From assembly GCA_032154105.1 (NCBI GenBank), contig JALDYI010000004.1:1-64000 (forward strand): a DNA stretch of 64,000 bases, given 5' to 3'. Shown in pieces: positions 8,710 through 15,665 of the stretch; the stretch's first letter is position 1, and the number at the start of each line of letters is the position of its first letter. The position numbers and the translations under genes were made by a program. The notes under the pieces were generated by a model. It was not told where the DNA came from, did not search any database, and saw only the letters and a list, made by a program, of their open reading frames with translations. Source of the DNA: UBA6022 sp032154105. GTDB taxonomy: Bacteria > Patescibacteriota > Saccharimonadia > Saccharimonadales > Saccharimonadaceae.

Positions 8710-8847
8710 TTAGACAGTAAGTTGAGCGCGGCCTTTAATACGGCGTCGCTTGATCACTGCGCGGCCAGCTTTGGTCGCAATGCGAGCACGAAAGCCGTGT
8801 GTGCGGGCGCGGTGACGAGTATGTGGTTGGTGTGTTCGCTTTGGCAT
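8710..8847 (-). CDS. rpmH: 50S ribosomal protein L34
   Basis: 45-codon gene read on the minus strand from the ATG at 8847. The product begins MPKRTHQPHTRHRARTHGFR and ends RRRIKGRAQLTV, matching L34 throughout (the usual KRTxQPxxRxRxRxHGFRxR signature). It is the first gene left of the origin, followed by rnpA. Conserved synteny and full-length match make this firm. Confidence 0.96.
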   Translation of the reverse strand: MPKRTHQPHTRHRARTHGFRARIATKAGRAVIKRRRIKGRAQLTV

Positions 8848-8934
8848 ATCTGTACTATTCTAGCCTTTATTATCTATTTATACAAGCGTAAGTACTTGCC
8901 TGTGTCGCCGTCACGTTATGTAGTATGTAAAACT

Positions 8935-9060
8935 TTTCCCCACTATCCACACACTTATCCACACATTAACAGAGGTGGTGTTGGATTGTGGATAAATGAT
9001 ACCCCTATAAGATGTGACCTTTCTCACACTCTGGCGGTTGTGGAAAACTTTTTTATACCG
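8935..9060. other. Putative origin of replication, rpmH-dnaA part
   Basis: AT-rich intergenic sequence with a DnaA-box cluster. TTATCCACA (8955-8963) and its inverse TGTGGATAA (8987-8995) are perfect; CTATCCACA (8943-8951) and TGTGGAAAA (9039-9047) are one-mismatch boxes. It lies between rpmH and dnaA, where divergent transcription begins, which is the usual oriC position. Unwinding element not assigned. Confidence 0.8.
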
Positions 9061-9066
9061 TATAGT
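9038..9066 (+). promoter_or_regulatory. dnaA promoter overlapped by a DnaA box
   Basis: TTGTGG (9038-9043), 17-base spacer, TATAGT (9061-9066). The DnaA box TGTGGAAAA at 9039-9047 covers the -35, which suggests autorepression of dnaA. Inferred. Confidence 0.55.
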
Positions 9067-9120
9067 TGAGCGTAGAAATAATGTGAGTTGGCCAAAGCGT
9101 CGACAGGGGGATTTTTCCGT

Positions 9121-10509
9121 ATGGATCATGCGTTATGGCAAAGTGTTTTGGGCGAGATTGAACTCTCGGTTTCACACGCTGCCTTCACGACATGGTTTAA
9201 GAACACGGAACTTATCGATAATACCGGCTCACATATCACTATCGCCGTGCCAAACATCTTTGCGCAGCGACAATTCGAGGTAAAGTTTAATTCTCAGATC
9301 CGCTCTATCCTAGAGAAAAATGGCGTAACTCCAGAAAAGATTACCTACAAAGTACAGACCTCGGGCAAACGAACTGCAGTTAATCGCGAAACAACCTCGA
9401 CTAATAAGACCACCACAAGCGATGCTGTCGAAGAACTAGTGAGTCGCCCGCGCGGTTCTAGCTCGGCTCCAGTCACCACTTCACCACTCAATGCTGGCGG
9501 ACTTAACCCCCGTTACCGCTTCTCAAACTTTGTGGTTGGCTCAAGTAATGACCTCGCCTACACCGCCTGCCAAGCAGTCGCCAGCAATCCAGGAACAAAA
9601 TACAACCCACTTTTCCTTTATGGTGGCGTCGGTCTTGGTAAAACCCACCTTATGCAAGCTGTAGGTAATGAGATTATTGCCAAGCAGCCAGACGCTCGCA
9701 TACTATATGTCAGCTCAGAAACATTCGTGAAAGAATTCCTTGAGAGTATTCGTTTCAAGAAAAAAGGCTTTTCAGATAAATATCGTAACGTTGACGTACT
9801 TATTGTCGATGATTTGCAGTTTATTGCCGGTAAGGAGAAGACTCAAGAAGAATTCTTCCACACTTTTAACGACCTTCATCAAAACAATAAGCAAATTATC
9901 ATCAGCAGCGATAAGCCACCAAAGAGCATCCCCACTCTTACTGAGCGCCTCCGCAGTCGCTTCGAGATGGGCATGGCAATCGATATTCAGATGCCAGACT
10001 TCGAAACACGTTGTGTCATCATCGAAACTAAAGCATCACTTTCTGGTGTTGAACTGAGTCGTGACACGATTGAATACCTCGCTAACAATATCAAGACCAA
10101 CATCCGTGAGCTTGAGGGTGCACTCAACCAGCTCCTCGCCTACGCTGAAATGCGCGGCGTTGAGCCTGACGTGTCAACTGCCGAGGGCCTCATTGGCAAT
10201 GTGCGCCAATCTCGTCCGCAACACCTCACGCCAAAACAAATCATCGATAGAACCGCCAAGCACTTCCAGCTTGATGTCAGTGAAGTCTGCAGCGCTAAAC
10301 GCGACAAACATATTGTCGTGCCACGTCAGATTGCCATGTACTTGCTTCGTAGCGAACTTCACCTTAGCTTTCCAAAGATTGCCGGTGAACTTGGGCGCAA
10401 AGACCATACAACTGCAATTCACTCGGTTGAAAAAATAGAAAAAGCTATCAAGCTTGATTATCTCATCCGTACACAGGTCGCCGAAATTCGGGAGAAACTA
10501 TATGCTTAA
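9121..10509 (+). CDS. dnaA: Chromosomal replication initiator DnaA
   Basis: 462 residues from the ATG at 9121. I prefer this over an in-frame TTG at 9088 because MDHALWQSVLGEIELSV is where the family begins and GGGGGA lies just upstream. Domain I is residues 1-80, then a Ser/Thr-rich linker. The AAA+ core has Walker A GGVGLGKTHL and Walker B LIVDDLQF. The C-terminal DNA-binding helix-turn-helix carries the signature GRKDHTTAIHSVEKI. It opens oriC and is followed by dnaN and recF. Confidence 0.97.
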   Translation: MDHALWQSVLGEIELSVSHAAFTTWFKNTELIDNTGSHITIAVPNIFAQRQFEVKFNSQIRSILEKNGVTPEKITYKVQTSGKRTAVNRETTSTNKTTTSDAVEELVSRPRGSSSAPVTTSPLNAGGLNPRYRFSNFVVGSSNDLAYTACQAVASNPGTKYNPLFLYGGVGLGKTHLMQAVGNEIIAKQPDARILYVSSETFVKEFLESIRFKKKGFSDKYRNVDVLIVDDLQFIAGKEKTQEEFFHTFNDLHQNNKQIIISSDKPPKSIPTLTERLRSRFEMGMAIDIQMPDFETRCVIIETKASLSGVELSRDTIEYLANNIKTNIRELEGALNQLLAYAEMRGVEPDVSTAEGLIGNVRQSRPQHLTPKQIIDRTAKHFQLDVSEVCSAKRDKHIVVPRQIAMYLLRSELHLSFPKIAGELGRKDHTTAIHSVEKIEKAIKLDYLIRTQVAEIREKLYA

Positions 10510-10790
10510 ATATGCGAAAAAAACCTGTGTAAAACCTGCGCATAACCTGCGAAAAGACCCTGGGATAACTAGTGCACAGCAATCCACAGGTATGTACATA
10601 GGCTTAGTAGAACACTCCAGCCCATGGGCACAACCACAACTTATCCGCACATTTATACAAAACTTACCCACTCACTTATCCACACCGATATCAAGCTTTC
10701 CACCCCTAATGAATACATTTTTTACCCAGTTTCCACAGCACCTATTATTACAACCACTAAAGGAAAATTAAAAGAAAGGTAATAACAATA
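10510..10790. other. dnaA-dnaN intergenic DnaA-box cluster (second oriC arm)
   Basis: A 281-base gene-free stretch, AT-rich toward its right end. TTATCCACA at 10676-10684 is a perfect DnaA box. TTATCCGCA at 10641-10649 has one mismatch, and CAATCCACA (10580-10588) and a TTTCCACA near 10730 are weaker. Boxes both upstream and downstream of dnaA resemble a bipartite origin of the Bacillus type. The dnaN ribosome-binding site AAAGGT lies near its right end. Confidence 0.65.
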
Positions 10791-11891
10791 ATGGAACTTA
10801 CAGTTACCCAGGAAAACCTCGCAAAAGCACTAAGTGCCGTTGGTCGAGTAGCCAGTAGTAAAACACAATTACCTATTCTTAGTAATATTCTTTTACGAAC
10901 CGATAGTAATCGTTTACTTGTTGCAGCGACAAACCTTGAAATTGCAACAACCCAACATATTGGTGCAAAAATCGCCAAACCAGGCGCAATCACTATTCCT
11001 GCTCGTCTTGTTAGCGAATTTATCTCAAGTCTACCTAAAGGAACGGTTGAACTAAAAGTTGAAAACGACCATCTTCATATTAAAGCCGGTAGTTATAGCT
11101 CGACGATTAACGGCGTTGTGGCCGATGATTTCCCTGAACTACCAACTATCGATGAAACATCCTCGATTCAATACAGCATCAAGTCGGATGATTTCAAACA
11201 AGCCGTTAGCCAGACAATCATTACAAGTAGCACCGATGCGACTCGGCCGGTGCTTACAGGTGTGTACTGGCACTCACACGAAGGCTTTTTGTATCTGGCT
11301 GCCACTGATGGCTATCGCCTAAGTGAACGCCGACTCGTAGAGACGACTAGTGATGTGTCGGCTATCGTGCCAACCACTAGCCTTCAGGAAGTACTGCGCA
11401 CGGTGAGTGATGATGTTGATGAGGTGGAGATCTTGTTCGATGAAACACAAGTGCGTTTCCGCGCTGGTGAAGCTGAAATTACAAGCCGTTTAATTGACGG
11501 CAACTTCCCCGACTATCGTCAGCTTATCCCGGCATCATCAGAAACATCGATTACGCTTGAAAAGTCTGATTTTGTTCGTATTACCAAGATTGCCGGGCTG
11601 TTTGCCCGTGAATCCGGCGGAAGTGTGACACTTACGGCCGATAGCGAAAAGAAAACGATGTCGATTCACTCGATTGCATCGCAGCTTGGTGAGAACACTT
11701 CAGAATCACCAGCCGAAGTAACTGGCGACGGACAAGTAACGCTCAACTCTCGCTATCTAAGTGAAGCGCTGAGCGTGGTTGATGGTGATACAGTGACGTT
11801 TCGCTTTAGTGGGAAGCTCGCCCCTTGTGTGCTCACGGCTGTTGAAAAAGACGTACAATACCTGCACATTATCATGCCGCTAAAGAGCTAG
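10791..11891 (+). CDS. dnaN: DNA polymerase III beta sliding clamp
   Basis: 366 residues, normal length. MELTVTQENLAKALSAVGRVASSKTQLPILSN opens the first clamp domain. Blocks such as GVYWHSHEGFLYLAATDGYRLS and the C-terminal YLHIIMPLKS (usual ending VMPMRL) are typical. Three repeated clamp domains are expected to dimerise into the ring that tethers polymerase III to DNA. It follows dnaA and precedes recF by ten bases. Confidence 0.96.
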   Translation: MELTVTQENLAKALSAVGRVASSKTQLPILSNILLRTDSNRLLVAATNLEIATTQHIGAKIAKPGAITIPARLVSEFISSLPKGTVELKVENDHLHIKAGSYSSTINGVVADDFPELPTIDETSSIQYSIKSDDFKQAVSQTIITSSTDATRPVLTGVYWHSHEGFLYLAATDGYRLSERRLVETTSDVSAIVPTTSLQEVLRTVSDDVDEVEILFDETQVRFRAGEAEITSRLIDGNFPDYRQLIPASSETSITLEKSDFVRITKIAGLFARESGGSVTLTADSEKKTMSIHSIASQLGENTSESPAEVTGDGQVTLNSRYLSEALSVVDGDTVTFRFSGKLAPCVLTAVEKDVQYLHIIMPLKS

Positions 11892-11901
11892 GCCTAAGAG
11901 C

Positions 11902-12963
11902 ATGGCGCACATCACATCACTTCGCGTTCAGAATATTCGTACTCATGAACAGTTTTTGCTTGATGTGTCGCCGCAAGTCACGCTTATTACTGGGCAGAAT
12001 GGAAGTGGTAAGACATCGCTTATTGAAGCGGTCTACATAGCCCTGCAAGGCTCATCGTTTAAGGGTTCGGATAGCGATGTGCTACGGACGGATCAACCAT
12101 GGTGGCGCATTGATATTGGGTTTGACGATAGTTCGACGCGCACGGTCAAATTTGACTCTACCCGTCAGACGGGCCGGAAGCAATTTATTGTTGATGAAAA
12201 AACAAGCTATCGGCTCGGGATAAAGTATAAATACCCCGTCGTACTATTTGAACCCGATGACCTTCGGCTCCTGCATGGCTCGCCAACTCGTCGTCGTCAG
12301 TTTATTGACCGTCTTATTAGCCAGTTAGACCCGCTCTACGGGCCAGCACTTCGCAAATACGAACGAGCACTCAAGCAGCGGAATAATCTGCTTAAAAAAG
12401 CTCATACAACGCACGATGAGTTATTTGTATGGAATATCGCATTAAGTGAGTACGGTGCCTATATTATCGAGCAGCGTATTCGCTTCATTGAAGAGATTAA
12501 TAGCCATCTGAATGATGCTTACAATGATATCGCTCAGTCGAAGGATACGGTTACGGTGCATTATTCACATACGGCGATTGGCTCAATTAAACAAAAGCTA
12601 TTGGCCGAGCTCCATAGTCACAGTGAACGAGATAAAATTCTTGGTTACACGAGCAGCGGCCCGCATCGCCATGATGTTATTTTTCGCTATAATGACACAC
12701 CTGCCCTCTCGGTTGCATCACGGGGTGAAGTGCGAAGTATCGTGTTGGCACTTAAGTTTTTGGAAGTAGATATCATTGAAAAAATTACCGGGATTAAGCC
12801 GATCGTACTGCTCGACGATGTATTTAGTGAGCTCGATGAAAAGCGACAATCGGCCCTGATTTTAAATAACCTTAAGGATGTGCAGCTTCTTATTGCAACG
12901 ACCAATAGTCATAAGAAAGATTATCCTGAGGCGAAAGAAGTACGTCTGCTACTGAGTAAATAG
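11902..12963 (+). CDS. recF: DNA replication and repair protein RecF
   Basis: 353 residues. Walker A ITGQNGSGKTSLIEAVY lies near residue 30, the RRQFIDRLISQLDP region is typical of RecF, and the C-terminus has SRGEVRSIVLALK (signature) and PIVLLDDVFSELD (Walker B and D-loop). RecF loads RecA at gaps with RecO/RecR. The last 15 bases overlap the convergent 170-residue gene on the other strand. gyrB does not follow, unlike in many genomes. Confidence 0.95.
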   Translation: MAHITSLRVQNIRTHEQFLLDVSPQVTLITGQNGSGKTSLIEAVYIALQGSSFKGSDSDVLRTDQPWWRIDIGFDDSSTRTVKFDSTRQTGRKQFIVDEKTSYRLGIKYKYPVVLFEPDDLRLLHGSPTRRRQFIDRLISQLDPLYGPALRKYERALKQRNNLLKKAHTTHDELFVWNIALSEYGAYIIEQRIRFIEEINSHLNDAYNDIAQSKDTVTVHYSHTAIGSIKQKLLAELHSHSERDKILGYTSSGPHRHDVIFRYNDTPALSVASRGEVRSIVLALKFLEVDIIEKITGIKPIVLLDDVFSELDEKRQSALILNNLKDVQLLIATTNSHKKDYPEAKEVRLLLSK

Positions 12964-13461
12964 TAATGTTGTTTTATCGCTTGTGAATAGCTTTGTGGTG
13001 ATGGATGAAATGCTCGTGTACTCCACGTGGACAAAATAGTCATTAGTTCGGTTTGTTTTTATAGAAAATTCAAGCGCATCCGGTGCATTATCGTCGGCTG
13101 GCTGGAGTCGGTTGATCGTTGAGATGGTTAGGCTGACTTCCTTAAACTGGTCGGTTTGCTTCGACGAATAGGCCGAGAGAGAGGCTTTTATAAGCTCGAC
13201 TTGATCAACCGATAAGCCTCGGCTGGTGAGTTGAGAGAATCCAAGGAATATTGGCGTCGTTGGTGCCTCTCCGGAAGCTGTGGTTGGGCCATTGTCATTT
13301 TCGATAACTGTTTCGCCCGAACCTGGATCAGTGTAGGTCTTCGAGGTGTCCTGGTTGGCCTGTTGCTTGGAATTTTGTTGAATAACGGCAATGATTATAG
13401 TGGCAATAGACAAAATGACGAATACTATAATGGCGATTGTTATTTTTTGACGATTATTCAT
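12949..13461 (-). CDS. Single-pass membrane protein of unknown function
   Basis: 170 residues. One N-terminal membrane helix (ITIAIIVFVILSIATIIIAVI, about 7-27) is followed by a Gln/Thr/Gly-rich linker and an extracytoplasmic domain of about 110 residues. I recognise no family. The start has a good ribosome-binding site (AGGAGAA). It is followed head-to-tail by recF's 3' end in opposite orientation and lies 10 bases downstream of the lysozyme/C39 gene, so it is probably the last gene of the T4SS-like left operon and may be an accessory secreted-domain protein. Confidence 0.7.
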   Translation of the reverse strand: MNNRQKITIAIIVFVILSIATIIIAVIQQNSKQQANQDTSKTYTDPGSGETVIENDNGPTTASGEAPTTPIFLGFSQLTSRGLSVDQVELIKASLSAYSSKQTDQFKEVSLTISTINRLQPADDNAPDALEFSIKTNRTNDYFVHVEYTSISSITTKLFTSDKTTLLFTQ

Positions 13462-13470
13462 GCTGTTCTC

Positions 13471-14772
13471 CTATTTTTTATAGATAGCAACACTGCCGGC
13501 TGCTACTGAGTTACTGACAATTGGGGCAGTATCCCAATCTAAGGGTTTTTCTGGTGTGCCATTTGTATTAACTCCCTGTCCCGGGTCGCCGATGCGGAAT
13601 TTACCTTCGTCGGTGATGCCGCGAATGAGGATATAGTGACCTTGTGACATGAACGGTGAGGCGCCATATCCAGCGACGATCACGAGGCCGCCTTTATCGA
13701 AAACACTCTTGTAGGCGTTTATGTCCTTGGTGTCGAAGCTTTCTGTCCGCAATCCCCAGTGGTCTGCGCCGGAGTTTAGGCCTTCTACCCACGAGCCACC
13801 TTCTTTCCAGAGTTTTTGTTGGTTGTAATATTCAATAGTTTCTTTTGGAGTGATATTTTGTCCAGTCATATTTTTTACCGCCATAGCAAGTGAGGTTGGG
13901 CCGCAGGCAGTTGAGCAGGCGGTCTGACCGAGAGTGTTTAGTGTCGTTCCCCATGATCCACCATATGGTGGGTACTGGCACTGGTTGTATATCGTAAAGT
14001 CACTGCCCATGAAGGCTGTGAGGCCACTACCTCCACCAGTACATGCACCCCCGCTAGTTGAGGCTGATGTCGATGCTGGGTCTGGTGCAAGATTTTTAAA
14101 CTTTTCATAGTACGCTTTAGCAGCGCTGTCGCGTTTTTCTTGCACAGGCGTGCCTGCACGCTCGTATGATTGCATGAATAAGTACGAAGCCTTAGCAGGG
14201 TCGGATACGGTAGCAAATTCCGGAAAGTCATTAAGGAGTCGTGAGCCCTCGGTACTACCGACGTCATTGAGCTCATTTTGAATCATCTTCAGTTGAAGAC
14301 TTAGGTCGGACCATTCTTTGCCTTCACTCTTTGCGAGTTCAAATAAAATTCCTCGCCTACCTTCACTGACACGTGCACCGCCACTTACGTTATAGGACCA
14401 TTGAGCAAGTCCATGTCCATCGCCAGGATAAGAGTTGGGTGCGCCACCCTCTATAGCGCCTGGATCCATACCGGATTCTTGCTGGAAGTTTCCTAGTGCT
14501 CCAGCCGCCTGAACCGCGTTGAAAGGTTTATCTCCTGTGCCTTTGAAGCTGGCTGAGGTAAGGAATTTAAAAATCTTCTCGGCGTTGTCATTGCCAACAA
14601 CGGCTATGTCGCCACTTTGATTTTGAACCGTACATCCCTTTTCGCTGTAATAAAGGACGTCATTGCTCGAAAAAAATGGAATATCATCCGCAAATACCGG
14701 CTGGGTTACTGCCGACAGGGTGAAAATCGACAATATCCCAAGAAGAGATATTTTTTTCAAAGTTTTATTCAT
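13471..14772 (-). CDS. Secreted phage-type lysozyme / C39-like peptidase fusion (T4SS-associated)
   Basis: 433 residues from the ATG at 14772; a longer frame exists, but the extended -10 (14781-14789) supports this start. Signal peptide: KKISLLGILSIFTLSAV...VFA. Residues about 60-230 resemble phage tail lysozyme domains (AAGALGNFQQESGMDP, GDGHGLAQW). After a Gly/Ser-rich linker, a C39_2-like papain-fold peptidase shows ACGPTSLAM (nucleophile Cys near 290), GHYILIRG (His near 379) and GDPG. It probably trims peptidoglycan to let the secretion apparatus cross the wall, like VirB1-type proteins. Confidence 0.8.
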   Translation of the reverse strand: MNKTLKKISLLGILSIFTLSAVTQPVFADDIPFFSSNDVLYYSEKGCTVQNQSGDIAVVGNDNAEKIFKFLTSASFKGTGDKPFNAVQAAGALGNFQQESGMDPGAIEGGAPNSYPGDGHGLAQWSYNVSGGARVSEGRRGILFELAKSEGKEWSDLSLQLKMIQNELNDVGSTEGSRLLNDFPEFATVSDPAKASYLFMQSYERAGTPVQEKRDSAAKAYYEKFKNLAPDPASTSASTSGGACTGGGSGLTAFMGSDFTIYNQCQYPPYGGSWGTTLNTLGQTACSTACGPTSLAMAVKNMTGQNITPKETIEYYNQQKLWKEGGSWVEGLNSGADHWGLRTESFDTKDINAYKSVFDKGGLVIVAGYGASPFMSQGHYILIRGITDEGKFRIGDPGQGVNTNGTPEKPLDWDTAPIVSNSVAAGSVAIYKK

Positions 14773-14780
14773 GTGTTTAA

Positions 14781-14789
14781 AGTATATCA
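14781..14789 (-). promoter_or_regulatory. Extended -10 for the lysozyme/C39 gene
   Basis: On the minus strand TGATATACT ends 8 bases before the ATG at 14772. It fixes that start rather than the longer in-frame one and implies a leaderless message. Confidence 0.5.
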
Positions 14790-14799
14790 TTTTGCTCGT

Positions 14800-15651
14800 T
14801 TATTGCCCTGGAGACAGGGCGTGTTCACTATGGTCGTGCTCGGGCACTTCGCTGTTAAATTGAGAGAGGAAACTATTACTGTAGAAAATAGCGTAGTCCG
14901 AGGTGTTATAGCCTTGCGACTGAAGATCTGAGAGTGCGCGATCTTTTATTGCGGTTAATTGTGCAGGGTCAGTACTGTTAGTCATCGGTGTTATAACCAG
15001 GAGGACTTTAGCCGAGCTTATATTGCCGTAATACTCGACTTTATAGTTCTGCGAGGCGATAACTAATTTCTTATCCTTGCTCCCGATGAGTATTTCAAAT
15101 TGATCATTACTATAGCCTGCGTTGCGGGCGTAGAGAAGCGCGGCATCATTAACATCTGATGCTAGTGTGGTGATACAGACTGCCTTACGAGTGGTGTCGG
15201 AGGGTTTTTTTATTGAACTACATGAGTCAATCGAGAAGCCAGTCGTCGTTATTGGTAGCTTTGCGAGAAGTTCACTGTTCTTTTTATCTTGAGCTTGTTT
15301 AATAATTGACGCCGCGCGAGGGTCTTTGTCGATGAGTTCTTTTGCCTCTTTGGTTTGAGGTGTAAGTACGATGTCGATGGTCTTTTTTTCACCCTTACTA
15401 ATTGTGATTCGGGAGGTTTGGTTTGCAAATCCATCGCGTGAGAATTGAAATATATATGCGCCAGGGTTGAGGGATATTATTTGGTTGCTTTTTACTGGCA
15501 TAGACTCTTTGCCGTCAATCTTCAATTCGGCAGTTTCAGGAGCAAGCATGACCGTCACCTCTCCTTTTGTGTTGAATGTAGCCGCTAAGATTGTGGCAAC
15601 AATAGCCACTAACAGTGCGAGAGCGATAATTCCTTTTTTATTCAATTTCAT
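14800..15651 (-). CDS. Membrane-anchored PEGA-domain protein
   Basis: 283 residues with one N-terminal helix (IIALALLVAIVATILAATF). Residues about 30-97 form a PEGA-like beta domain (ELKIDG, LNPGAYIFQFSRDGFANQTSRITI). PEGA domains are thought to bind or span wall polymers. The following 180 residues, with two Cys near 144 and 158 (CSSIKK...AVCITT), are not recognised. The RBS AAGGA sits before the ATG. It lies between the M23 protein and the lysozyme gene, so it is likely a wall-facing part of the same apparatus. Confidence 0.72.
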   Translation of the reverse strand: MKLNKKGIIALALLVAIVATILAATFNTKGEVTVMLAPETAELKIDGKESMPVKSNQIISLNPGAYIFQFSRDGFANQTSRITISKGEKKTIDIVLTPQTKEAKELIDKDPRAASIIKQAQDKKNSELLAKLPITTTGFSIDSCSSIKKPSDTTRKAVCITTLASDVNDAALLYARNAGYSNDQFEILIGSKDKKLVIASQNYKVEYYGNISSAKVLLVITPMTNSTDPAQLTAIKDRALSDLQSQGYNTSDYAIFYSNSFLSQFNSEVPEHDHSEHALSPGQ

Positions 15652-15665
15652 GGCAGTATCCTTGA

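Noticed and set aside
8503..9069. 188-residue plus-strand open frame opposite rnpA and rpmH
   Set aside because: Lies antisense to two certain genes and across the oriC-like region; no motif and no ribosome-binding site.
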